From positions 2,108,001-2,172,000 of the forward strand of contig BTPP01000002.1 in assembly GCA_037102815.1 (NCBI GenBank): a stretch of DNA of 64,000 nt, written 5' to 3'. Under the pieces are notes generated by a model. It was not told the DNA's origin and ran no database searches. It saw only the letters and a program-made list of their open reading frames with translations. Origin of the DNA: Neurospora intermedia. Lineage: Eukaryota > Ascomycota > Sordariomycetes > Sordariales > Sordariaceae. Shown here one piece after another: positions 12,501 to 22,621 of this stretch. How positions within the stretch are numbered: position 1 is the first letter of the stretch; every line of letters starts with the position of its first letter. The position numbers and the translations under genes were made by a program.

Positions 12501-14341
12501 CGCCTTTGCAACGCCGAAAAAGATGCACAGATCCGGTACTGAACTGAGAAAGGCTCTCCGAACAAAAGGATTGAGGTCCTCGATGAGCATTTTCGTGTGG
12601 GTCTCAAAGAGGTCTACTAGGTCTTGGCGGGAACTGTCAAACAACCCATCGAGAGCCGTGTTGGTCTCGTTGCCTGGCTCAAGTTCTGGATCCGAAATGG
12701 TCACTGATCCATCGGCTCGAAGCGTCGCGGCCATTGCTAGGAACCGATACGCGGTTGTTGCCAGTTTTCCTAGACAGGCTGCATACGTGGCTCTAACTAC
12801 AGGGCTCGGGGTCCCCTGTGATCCCAAGAGCGCAACCTGCATTCTGGGCAGGATATACTCAAGGAATATATGCGAGTTGACAGGGGTGATAATTTTGACG
12901 AGATCAAGAAGCTGCGTTATTGTGCGCAGCGCAGATATCGCAACCCTATCGCATTTGTCGGTCAAGAGGGTCATTAGGTACGGCAAGACTCGATCCAGCT
13001 TTGCTTCATCGGTTAACCGTTCAGCGAACGCTAGCATGATATCACACGCCTTGATCTTTGCGGTCGCATGCGCGGTGTTGCGCAGGGAAGACGCGACCAG
13101 AGTAAGGAAGATGAGTGTTCCATCATCAGTGGCGGGTTGCTTGTTCGCCGAGACATGATGTTCAGCGTTGGGGATGTTGAGTCGAACTGGGAAAAGTCCT
13201 AACCCCAACCTCGGGGACGGCAGGTGATGCTCGTGTGGGTCATTCCCGTTCGCATAGCCAAGGAAATAGGAGATCTTGTCAAAGTCGTTCCAGACCCTTT
13301 CGATCCTCTGATCCGCTTCCCCGATCCTCGAGTTTCCGGTTGAAAGGTCGGTAATCGACTGCATGTACTGATGTAGAAAGTTGTAGAAATAGCCCGGGAA
13401 CACTTTGTCCTTCCAGAAATCGAGATACTGCTCGGCCGAGTAGCGCTTTTGCGGATCCACCTGAATCATGTGGGCGATCATCTCGCGCAAGTCCTTATCA
13501 GGGATGCGACTTAGATGTGAAATGGACGGGTCATATTCCCCCCTTCGGTATTTGTACAGCTGGCTCAGGTTGAATATTGGTGTCTCGAGGAACAATTCAG
13601 CAATAACGCATCCGGCGCTGAACACGTCCATGGCCCATGTGATTTTCGCGTTCGGGTCGGGGTCTTGCCCGGGTGGGAGAAATCTTTCGGGAGCCAAATA
13701 GCAAGTTCTTCGGCCAGATGTGTCAAAGAAGTAGGAAAAATCGGCAGGGTTGTCTTCCGGCAGCATGACAGGCTTGAATGACGATGAAAAGTCCGAGATG
13801 TAGAGCCAGTTCCAAGACGTCACTAGTGTATTTTCGGTCTTGATATCGCCATGGTATATCTCTTTGGCGTGGCAGTCGCGCAAGGCACACAAGAGTTGGA
13901 AAGCCAGCCAACGCTTCTCCATGTCCTCGAGAAATGGCCTGGTGCTGAGTCGGTCGTATAGGGAGTTGTAAAAGAACTGTCGGACCAGGTATCCGTTCGT
14001 CTCGGTCTCGATCGCTCGCTGATATGGAAGAGCGTTGGGTACACTGGCAAGCGCATTTCTTTCTCCTGTTGTTTCCCCGCGTCAGAAATGGCCAAAGTAG
14101 ATGGCAAAGCTTCGCACATCTGTCACTTACGGATAATCTTCTTCTTAAACCGTCCCAGCGACATGGCGTATGGCTTGACGAGCACCTTGACGAGCACGAC
14201 CCCATCGTTGTGTCTGGCACGAATACTCTTCATGAAGCGGGCCTGGCCGATGACCTTCTCGTAGGTCAAATCTGCCAGCTCCGGGACATCAATACCGGCT
14301 GCCCCCGCTGGAGGGGCAGTCAAAGAGAAACCCTGACCCAT
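9585..14341 (-). CDS. vps15: VPS15, regulatory protein kinase-like subunit of the class III PI3-kinase complex
   Basis: Model: exon 1 14341-14131, exon 2 14065-9585, 1563 aa. The intron joins FKKKII to RERNALASVP in frame. The start MGQGFS is a canonical N-myristoylation signal, as expected for VPS15. The kinase-like domain follows, with the loop HGDIKTEN (residues 142-149) and DFS (162-164) in place of DFG; relatives also deviate here. The middle consists of HEAT-like helical repeats (about residues 330-650). A linker rich in Ser/Arg leads to a C-terminal WD40 propeller (about residues 1000-1563), with repeats such as FLTGGDDGTVKVWD and FMVTGGSDKKLRFWD. VPS15 anchors VPS34 and Beclin/Atg6 to membranes for endosomal sorting and autophagy. 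Length is close to the family norm. Confidence 0.96.
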
Positions 14342-15378
14342 GGTCCGAGGTGTATAGTCGAGCCAGGAAGCTTAAGCTAACCAGCTACCTAGACGGCGAG
14401 ATCGTCAGGCTGTTGCGCATCTTGGGACAACCATCCGAGACTTGACAAGTTCGGGGGAGGACGGAAAAGAAAGACAGCTTGGACGCGGAAGGATCGCCAA
14501 TCTAGGTCTATATGGATGTGGGGTGGTGTTTGTTCTTTGGAGCTTCGCTCGGTGCGACAGGATGACGAAGGCGCAAAGTCGTTATCGGTATGACTACAGG
14601 ACGTCAAAGGGAGCGAAATATGCCAACGGGACCGGCACCTGAAGCTAGCTCTGTAGCGCTAGGTGATATTGTCAGCTGCCCTCTCAAGCAGTGTTTCTCT
14701 GTTCCTTCGGTCGATAAAGGTAAGGTCGTGTGGACGTCAAACAGATAGATGCATATAAGTAGGTACTGTGGTGTGTATGTATGTACATACCGATCTGTGT
14801 GGTAAAGCGGTACCGTTCAGGCGGGCAAGTTGTACTACCGCCATTGGATGTCACCGGAGCCGGTTACGTATGAGGGTGCCGATAAGATAAACGCGTCAGC
14901 CGCGGAGGCTTCCTCGCTTCAGGGTTGGGCACTCCCGCTTTGTTCTTAGGTCTCCGTGCGCCGTACGGTGCATCTCCACTTTGATTGATCAATCATCTCC
15001 ACCTGGCCCAGGTAGAGGTAGGCCCACTTCAGCCCTATACTATGTATGTAGGTACGTACAGAGTAGTCAAGTTATACGTTCTTTTCTACCATGTAGCGAA
15101 GGTGTGTCTACACTTGCAACGCTTTCTGTGATTGCGAGGACGTTATCTTGTTCACTCTTACTGAAATGCTAGGGCCTGCGCGGCTTGAGCCTGCATCTCC
15201 ATACTCTTGGAGATCTGGGACAAAGCGCCCAAGGCCTCCTTGCGGGGCCTATCACTGATTTCCTTGCCTACGATTTATGGTGGGCATGAATGTTGTAGTA
15301 TGCTTTCAGATTATGCCTAATATCTAGGGAACCTAAAACCCCGTGCCCCGAGTCTTTGCGGTCCATACGCGCAAGGAA

Positions 15379-15413
15379 TTGCCGACAGGGCAAGGCGCCT
15401 AGTTGGCTGCACC
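15379..15413. repeat. 35-bp dispersed repeat, copy 1
   Basis: The segment beginning TTGCCGACAGGGCAAG and ending GGCTGCACC recurs at 44614-44648 in the same orientation. The copies match at 30 of 35 positions, and all five differences are transitions. In a Neurospora-like genome an all-transition pattern would fit RIP mutation of an older, longer repeat, but the sample is small. Confidence 0.55.
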
Positions 15414-15507
15414 CCGTCGCACCGCCTTGAGATCTAGGTACGGACGAGACGGGTTCATCGAAGATGGCCGCTCCGTTGGGGACAGCATTGGGGTGGTGCT
15501 TGGCCTT

Positions 15508-16318
15508 CCATAGAGAGAACACCGGGTTCCTGAACAGGGTCAAAACAGGGTCAAAACAGCCTGATTTGACGAAACAGAACTATTTTTTTCGCACGGTTGC
15601 AGGGGATTTTTTTGGGCAAAAAGGCTGTTGAACACTGACCAGAGCTTAAGACCAACAGTACGAAAGGCCCTTTTTCAATGATAGTTTCAACAGCCTGATA
15701 ACGGGAGTTCTAGTCTAAGAAGGAAGGGAAGCAACGACCCTTAGATAATAATTAGGAAAAAAGAGTCACCATTGCATTGAGGTTATCAATACAATGGTTC
15801 ATCTCTTATCTTCTTAGTAATGCATCTTCTTCTTGGTGGTGCATCTTCTTCTTAGTGGTACATCTTGGTGTTTTTTTTCTACGTCACAACAAGGAATCGA
15901 ACAACAACCTTACGGAACTAAATGCTTATATTACTAACTATACTATCTAGCCTTCGTATACGCGAGGGTAGAGGAAATGGAGTTTCATATAGTTGATGGA
16001 AGGTGTAGAGGTTGAGAGAAAAGAAAGGGAGAAGAAAAAGAAAAGTGAAAGAAAAAGGTTGTTGGAGTAAAAAGAGGCTGTTAGAGTGCATCATTCATTT
16101 TGCTACCATATAGATATTCGAGACGAATGCTCTATTGTACTTAAAGAGGATGTTGTCTACTGATGTGCATTTGTGAGGGACAGAATTATTGAGCCTTTCA
16201 GAATTTCACAAAAAAAGGGTAGTAACACCCTGTTTGAACCCTCTTTGAGTCATTTTTGACTGCTGACTCAAAAAGGCCTGATTTTACCCTGTTCAGGAAC
16301 CCGGTGTTCTCTCTATGG
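15508..16318. mobile_element. 811-bp non-autonomous DNA transposon-like element with 33-bp perfect terminal inverted repeats
   Basis: The left end (15508-15540) begins CCATAGAGAGAACACC and runs to CTGAACAGGGT. The right end (16286-16318) is its exact reverse complement over 33 bp. Just inside the left end an 11-bp word, CAGGGTCAAAA, is repeated in tandem, and CCTGATTT words occur near both ends. The interior is AT-rich with purine-rich blocks and has no long ORF, so it cannot encode a transposase. I could not find a convincing target-site duplication: flanks read GGCCTT on the left and TTGTCG on the right. Superfamily is therefore unassigned. Solo hairpin or segmental inverted duplication are alternatives, but MITE-like element is the best reading. 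Confidence 0.7.
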
Positions 16319-16803
16319 TTGTCGACTTCCGGCATGGATGTGAACGAGGTTGTTGTTGCCCCGTTAGGTCCTTGCTTGCTTCGTTTTGGTAGTTCTTGAG
16401 CGTGGGGATGGGAGCAAAAGATATTGAATAGGTACCTAATACTTTCGTTTATTAGACTGAGGATCTACCTCAGTGGTAGAGTTACACGGGCAGCATAAGT
16501 AGGGTAGACAGGCTTTACCGTAGAGGTAACTGGAGCCAGGCGGGCAGGCAGAGCTACAGACCACTGAGACGACCACTAAGGCCCCCGCCTGGCAAGTCAT
16601 TGAAATTTGTCGGGGAAAAGTCACGCCATCAATTCTAGTTTCTGGTCGTGGAAAGGAAAGAGCGATTCCGTTGTCGTCGTGAGCTGATTACCCTCGCCAT
16701 CATGCTGCATTCATTGATGTTGTTTGGGAGAAAGAACGACCCTCTATGCAAATTTAGCTACAGACACCAGCCCTATGATAATGGCTGAGAAAGCGGGACT
16801 TGG

Positions 16804-16818
16804 AAATTTAGCCCCCCC
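16804..16818. repeat. Short shared motif AAATTTAGCCCCCC, copy 1
   Basis: The 14-base motif recurs exactly at 44746-44759. Both copies lie downstream of the 35-bp dispersed repeat in the two gene-poor islands. Here it is about 650 bp upstream of the helicase start codon. It may be part of an older, now degraded, repeat family or a promoter element. Confidence 0.35.
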
Positions 16819-17451
16819 ACACATATTATTCTTCCCTCTCTTATCTTCTCCATCCAGTTGAATCTAAGACACCACCACGACCACGCTGTTTAGTCTCACC
16901 AGTCATCACTGTTGCGATTTTTTCGTGTCTTTACAAGCCGTCGACTACTAGGTAATGCCTAGTATCATCTACGTTTTCATCCTCTCACTGTTCCGTCCTA
17001 CTTGGTTTGGCAGATTCTCAGTATAATCTCACATCGTTGCACAACGCCACTTTTCAGTATTGCACCCTCCGGCTCGCGCTAGAGGGTTACTCCTTTCGTA
17101 AGACTGCGAGGTATTGGATCGTGGTCGAGTACCGCCGTGTTGAGTGTTATTGGGGTGAAGCTGTACGGATCTTCGTCATCGTCTTTGCGTGGTGGTACAA
17201 ACGCCGCGGTCTAAAGTATTGACTCTCTGGCTGGCGCTGGTGGGTTCTTAACTCCTTAATTGTGAGATACTTGGGTCGTGGTAGTAACATCGCGTCGAGG
17301 TGATTTCGGGGTGAAGTTCATCGGGGAGTGCCGGGCAGTGACAGAGACCGTCGCGCACATTATATCAAGTAAGCTATTGCCATCCCGTGAAGATCAAAGA
17401 CCTATCAACCTGCTAACTCAGCATTCTAGCAACACACAGAAACCATTTGCC

Positions 17452-20400
17452 ATGTCTGCACCTAATACATCAGAGCAGGGAAAGCCTGCCACTCAAAAAT
17501 CGACCAAGAAGGCTATGCCACAGCGCCTCGACGCTGTCATTTGCACAAATGGTTTGAGCGGCCCCTTCATCGGCGGTTGCAGAAAAGCCCAGCCAGGCAA
17601 GAAATCCCAACTGGGTGAGAAGGAGGAGAAGTTCGTTCTTGACGAAAAGTTGGGCAGCGACGTCGACGTAACCGTTGTGTCCCACTGGCACAACGGAAAA
17701 AGTCACTGGTATGGGGTGACCTTGAGCTTTGACCACAGCTTCAACAACAAGGTCAACGAAGATGCAGGATTTGGGGCCTGCTATCAACCAACGATTAACA
17801 ACCCCGACCTGGCTAAGCTCGAGCTTAGTGAGCAGTATACCATTGTGGTAAGCTCTTCTGTATGCTCTGTTTCTATTATGTCCAGGATACTGATCATTGC
17901 ATTAGGTCAAGCTCCCTTACAACATGGACGAGTATACAATCTCCATGCGGGACGTCTCAAACAGCGTCGAACTTCCTCAGCAAATCCAAGAGCTCTCTCC
18001 GGTTACCCAGATCGATATTCAGCTTCACCATGGTAGTAGGTTCTTGGTCGACGGTTTCGGTCTACCGTTCGCCAATCCTGGTCATGCGAGCGACGGATGG
18101 ATCAACGAAAATACACCAATCGTTGGCAAGACAGATCTCCTCGGTCTCCTCTCTGGTTCCAGACTTACTTTGCTCGTTGCTAAACTCGAGTCGCGTATCC
18201 AGTTTGGAATGCATCAGCCAGAGTTGTTCCGCTACCCGTTCGACTACCCCTTCCCCAAACCCCAAAAGTTCGATATTGATGTGTTTGAAAAAATGATCAG
18301 GGAGAACAAGGTATGTGCATGTGACATCCCTTTAGCGTATACGATTACTAACTCTTACATCTGCAGGGTGAACGCTTCAGGCCTACCTTCACGTTCGATA
18401 ACGACACACAGAGTGTGTGCAGTAATACCATGGCCCACGTCATGGATACGTTCTGGCTGTACAATGACTCGTGCAGCATTCGCAACACCAAAGTTCCCGC
18501 TTATTTCGTTCTTGAGAAGGAGGAACCAGCCAACCCAGACGAACCCATATACTTTGCGGTCATTCGTCTCAATCAAACGTTTCGGGACCAATACAAAGCG
18601 CATTGGGAACACTTGGTCAAAGATGGAACAGTCTCCCTCCATCTTGGAGATATTGACGGCCCTCTTCTCAATGGCCAAATCATGGAGCGCCCGGAGACCT
18701 TACCGGCCCTCTTGGACAAGCATGCCTTTGCAAAGCAGGTTTCCACAGCCGAGAATGCCGTTGCGGAGCAATTTTCGCTTGACCTTGTCGTCAAGGTGCG
18801 GGTAAAAGGCGAACACCGAAGTCTCTTGAAGACGTTCGATGGGCGTGCTGAGGCCGAAGGAGTATTCGAGGTTCGTTCCCATTGTGTGTTAAAAGACGTG
18901 ACGAGTCACTAACCATCCACTAGACAAACGCAGCACAGTAGAACAGTGTTACGCTCGATTTCAATATTCCTCTCGGCGACTTGGAGCGGAAGGTCATGGC
19001 AGTCGAAACGTTTTTGCCTGGGAGCGACGCTTGCCCACCAGAAACAGACCCCGAGTTTGACTCCGATGAACTCAACTTCAAGATGGCCCTCCACAGGGAT
19101 CTCATGCGCGGCACGGGTTTCTTCGACACTTTGACCGCCCCTTCCCTCTCCGGCGTTATGGATGCCATGACGCTAGGCACCGAGGCGTCATCGCCTACAC
19201 CCCGCCCCCTTCCAGTCTTCAATTTTTTCGATTTTGAAGATAAAATCTTGAAGCAGCAGATCCTAGAAGAGGCACTCCCATCTGACAGGACTAGGATGGA
19301 GCTCTACGGGGCTAAGCGTTATTGCAACGTCGCCTTAATCAGCGCACCTGGTGGCACCGGCAAGACAACAGCTTTAAGCACGCTGACGCTCGGAGGTCTC
19401 CATTGTTTGCACGGCGGTAAAGTGTATGGGTCAGGTCCTACCCATACGGCCATAACCAATTTTGCGTTGAAAATATACGCAAATGGGCGCAAGGTTATCG
19501 ATAGGTACAATAAGGTTGTTCCGTCTACGTCCCGTCGGTCTTACCCCCTTGTTGTACGCGGCTATTCGCCTAAGGTGGAGGTGGAGACTTTTACCAACAT
19601 CTTGAAAACCGGAATTGCGGCCGATACGGCATTCAAATCACGAAACCCCAAGAATACACCTCGCTGGCGGCTAGCGCTATCGCCGTCCAATTGGCTACTC
19701 GCTATTTTGGGGTCCAAGTCTCTTGAGCAGAGTCAAGAAGCCGGCATCGTACCCACTTTACTCCCAGAGCACGCGACTTGCCTCCATAAGCTCAAGGAAG
19801 AGATTGACTCGGTTGACGGATCGGTGGCTCGTATCTGTCAGCTTGCCCGTGGTGAGCTAACATGGGAAGCCTATTGTGATGGGGATCAAGTCGATAAGCA
19901 CCTCCTAGAGAAATGGTTGCAAACGATCATCAACAATGCCGATGTTGTTATGACTACCCCAGCTACAGCACAGGGTAAATGGTTCAAGCAATTCTGGCAG
20001 GTAGCTAAAATCATTGCTATCGACGAGGCAGGCTGCATGTCCAAGGCCGACCTTTGCTCTATCTGGGGTAATACCCTAAGGCCTATTATTCTTGCCGGCG
20101 ACGTCAAGCAGCTCCCCCCGCTAATGATAGAGCTCGAAACTAAGGACCTGGAGGGCAATTATGCAAACCGCTTTGGAACATGTGGCCGTATTTCAGCTTT
20201 GGCCTGGTTACAGGCTGCGGGGCTCCCTACGTTCCGTCTTCTCCGACAGCTGAGGATGTGTAAGGGTATGTTCGACCTTGCGAATGAGCTCTTCTATTCC
20301 GACTACAAGAACATGGCATATGGCGATGTTTGTGACCCGGCCCATCCTAGCCATACCGTCGGTAGAGCTTTTGAGCAGTACCTGCTCGGTCGCGATCCAA

Positions 20401-21152
20401 CCCTCACACCCAGCCCGGAAGGTTGCCTGTTGCCTGTTTTCTGGCATATGCCGAAAACACGAGTTGACGTAGTCGGCACTTCAAAGTTAAATCGGATGCA
20501 GGTAAAGGGCGCTTTGGAATTACTTAACGACTTTGTTAAGAAATTCCCATGCGCTTCACCACAGGACTTTGTGGTCATTTCGGCCCACAAGCCGAATGTG
20601 GACTACGGCAACCGACTCCTGAAGTCCGGCCTCCCGCACCTCCGTGGCATGCCCCCGTTTCAAACGGCCGATTCCTTCCAAGGCCGAGAAGGATCAATCT
20701 CGGTGGCCATTACCGGCACCCGATCTGGCATTATCCCTGGTTTCGTTGCAGACGAAAATCGTCTCAACGTCATGTTGACACGCCAGAAGTCGGGTCTCCT
20801 TATCATTGGAGATAAAGATGTCACTGGGGTCATCGACGGTAAGCCAAAGGAGGTACAGAAAGCAGAGAAGGCCTCAAAGATGGGCAAGGTCTTTTACAAC
20901 ATCAATGGGGAGAAAGTCCACAGCAAGTTAAAGCCTTTGCGGGATGTGATTGTTTGGATCCATAAGAAGGGACGGATCTTAGAAATCAATGGAGAAGAGG
21001 GGAAGAATACCTCTAAGGAGGACGATGGGAAGCTTGCTGAGGAGGAGAAGAAGCTTGTAGAGGAGGAAACGGCTAAAGTCGCTGACTCGATCACGGGGTA
21101 TGACGAGTTGGATTGGGGGAATTTGTACGATCTTGACTATTATGTCGATTAA
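17452..21152 (+). CDS. Superfamily 1 (UPF1/DNA2-NAM7-like) helicase with unrecognised N-terminal region
   Basis: Model: exons 17452-17847, 17906-18310, 18367-18870 and 18942-21152, 1171 aa. Helicase motifs are intact: Walker A APGGTGKTT (residues 570-578), Walker B IDEAG (D796-E797), motif III LAGDVKQLPP (819-828), motif V TADSFQGREG (1010-1019) and motif VI RLNVMLTR (1042-1049). This is the UPF1-like SF1B pattern, so ATP-driven translocation on RNA or DNA is expected. Residues 1-560 match nothing I recognise and carry no CH zinc module of true UPF1. The tail (after about residue 1110) is Glu/Lys-rich. The last intron uses a CAGTAG double acceptor in which only the second AG avoids a stop. 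The gene lies alone in a repeat-bearing island. An upstream in-frame ATG at 17278 is possible, but the region looks like leader. Role unknown; RNA surveillance, silencing or genome defence are guesses. Confidence 0.85.
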
Positions 21153-21825
21153 GGGTGTACAGGCATACTGGGCTAGAGTATACTGAACCTTGGCATGCCA
21201 TGGTTTCGACACAGCTCTAGGCAGTAAGATAGAAGTAGATCTAAGCGCTGAATTAGCATTGTGTCGACAACAGTATCGGTTTTGTCTATATGCAATGGCA
21301 TAAACACAATAACAGAATGTGTATTCTTTCATCCCATGTTACTTGGCAGCTGTTTCCGGTCTGGCATGCCTTCGTCTTACAGCATTCGATGGTGCGCCCG
21401 TGATAGGACGTGAGATATCATCAATGGTTTCAGCATTCTGGAACTCGCAGTCTCATCGAAGAGAATCGCATCGGGGTTATTCGCGTCCTCGGCGGGACGC
21501 TTCACGCCAGAGAATGTTTGAAAAACAATGCATGTCGTTATTATCCAACGCAGACAATGCATGTTTAGAAACAGATTTTCCCACTGCGGTATGATGCGGA
21601 AAGTCGAAGTGTTTTGTTAGATGCTTGAGACTATCAAGGTTCTACCCACACGATGTGAGGTTTGAATGAAGGACGGGACTAAGATCGATAATCCGGCGCT
21701 TGAGAAGGGATGTAGGGGAGGGGAATCTAGACTGAAGAAACTTAATAGTTGAAGGGAAGTGACCAACACGGCTCAAGTCTCCCTGCACCTGGCAGATTAA
21801 GACAATTGATGCTATCAATTTCCCC
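21153..21825. other. Region downstream of helicase
   Basis: Helicase 3' UTR and anonymous sequence. On the minus strand near 21350-21500, two adjacent frames give protein-like text (KRPAEDANNPDAILFDETAS, then DISRPITGAPSNAVRRRHA). This might be a remnant of an unrelated gene end; I cannot name it. Confidence 0.3.
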
Positions 21826-22190
21826 CTAAGCCAGACTCAGAGTTGCGTGGCGGCAAGTTCAAGGCTAAAACCGACCCTGATCTCCGCAAGCACCTGAAAA
21901 AAAACATGGCGACGTTATGTCTTTTGCGTATCCTCATTGCGAGTTTAGGGCTAAAGCCAACCTTGAACTCTGCAGCCACCAGGAAACACACGGAAGGCCC
22001 TTTGCGTATACCGTGGATGGTTGCGGTTAGACATTTATAGAAGAGAAGTATCTCGAGAACTATAAGAAAACATACTCCAAAGGGCGTTTAGTATATAAAG
22101 AGCCGGGTTGCGATTAGAAGTTTCACAAAACCCTGTAACCTTACCAGACACGAAAAGAGCCAGCATAAGAAGGGTTGACAGGTCAGGTGG
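21826..22190 (+). pseudogene. Decayed C2H2 zinc-finger gene remnant
   Basis: Across two or three frames the plus strand reads as consecutive zinc-finger-like pieces: KFKAKTDPDLRKHLKK, then HCEFRAKANLELCSHQETHG, then VDGCG-stop-TFIEEKYLENY, then EPGCD-stop-KFHKTL and LTRHEKSQHKKG. The spacing resembles a fungal array of C2H2 fingers, but in-frame stops and at least two frame changes interrupt it, and some Cys/His ligands are lost. No start codon or intact exon can be proposed. It lies directly between the helicase and the tyw1-derived fragment. Confidence 0.5.
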
Positions 22191-22256
22191 GGGTGTTTGT
22201 TGAGTTAAACGGTGGTAGTAATAATAGGATAGAGTTGAGGGGATAGTACCTAGAAA

Positions 22257-22306
22257 GTTTGCGCATGCTGAAATCACCGTCCGTTTTCCTGACAAGACCC
22301 AATTTT
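22257..22306 (+). repeat. 50-bp segment duplicated from the tom20-tyw1 intergenic region
   Basis: This segment, beginning GTTTGCGCATGCTGAAATCA, matches the reverse complement of 38668-38717 at 47 of 50 positions. It lies 19 bases upstream of the tyw1 exon fragment, forming a chimera of two pieces from the same distant locus. Confidence 0.75.
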
Positions 22307-22325
22307 TTGTACCTGTATGGAAATG

Positions 22326-22469
22326 ACGCCCTCGCTCTCCTGCTCCAACAAGTGCGTCCTCTGCTGGCGTCACGGCACCAACCCAGTCGGCACCTCCTGG
22401 CGCTGGGTCGTCGACCCTCCAGACCTCATATTCAATGGCATCAAGGAGAATCAGTACAAGAAAATCAAG
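22326..22469 (+). pseudogene. 144-bp fragment of tyw1 exon 4 (radical-SAM cluster segment)
   Basis: The segment matches the reverse complement of 40009-40152 in the intact tyw1 gene at 139 of 144 positions, without gaps. It encodes TPSLSCSNKCVLCWRHGTN and onward, including the CxxxCxxC iron-sulfur motif of TYW1. It has neither the flavodoxin part nor the rest of the barrel, so it cannot be a working enzyme. Four of the five differences from the parent are transitions and one is C to G (His to Gln); one changes Phe to Leu in the cluster motif. The piece is too short to be expected to trigger RIP. An ATG precedes it at 22323, so a short peptide could be read. Confidence 0.9.
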
Positions 22470-22621
22470 TTGGAGCAAGAGCTATTTGAGATTTAGCCTC
22501 GCCTGTTGCGTACTCGCGAGCAGAAACGTCCTTTGCAGAGACAGAAGGAGCTCCTTGACCGTGATGTGGTTGAGAATGAGCGGGAGATACGGGAACTAGA
22601 AGCTTTGGAGGATCGCTGATA
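22470..22621 (+). pseudogene. Charged coiled-coil-like coding remnant downstream of the tyw1 fragment
   Basis: In the same frame as the tyw1 fragment the sequence continues as LEQELFEI, a TAG stop, then LLRTREQKRPLQRQKELLDR and IRELEALEDR to a TGA stop. Heptad-like Leu spacing and Glu/Arg richness suggest the end of a coiled-coil protein. It may be the tail of the gene whose zinc fingers lie upstream, with the tyw1 piece inserted into it. Identity unknown. Confidence 0.35.

Larger units (their letters stand above)
14342..17451. other. Gene-poor region between VPS15 and the SF1 helicase
   Basis: About 3.1 kb. The first few hundred bases are VPS15 upstream sequence. The rest holds a 35-bp dispersed repeat, an 811-bp inverted-repeat element and an AT-rich stretch. 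From about 16800 on comes the probable promoter and leader of the helicase gene, including an intron-like GTAAGC...TAG segment (about 17370-17430). No independent gene can be supported. Confidence 0.55.

Noticed and set aside
16440-16620. Possible tRNA gene (GGTAGAGTTACACGGG-like words)
   Set aside because: No cloverleaf with paired acceptor stem and a GGTTCRANNCC T-loop could be drawn.
14342-17451. Retroelement or LTR remnant in the helicase island
   Set aside because: No long terminal direct repeats and no reverse transcriptase, integrase or capsid text seen; only inverted-repeat DNA-type ends are present.
18939-18941. TAG stop in the helicase frame, suggesting a pseudogene
   Set aside because: The AG of this TAG serves as the splice acceptor, so the stop is removed and the gene stays open.
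21377-21562. Minus-strand gene end downstream of the helicase
   Set aside because: Protein-like text spans two frames without a start, domain or clear intron; noted in the regional entry but too weak to call.
22035-22478. 147-codon minus-strand frame
   Set aside because: It is the antisense of the tyw1 fragment and zinc-finger remnant.
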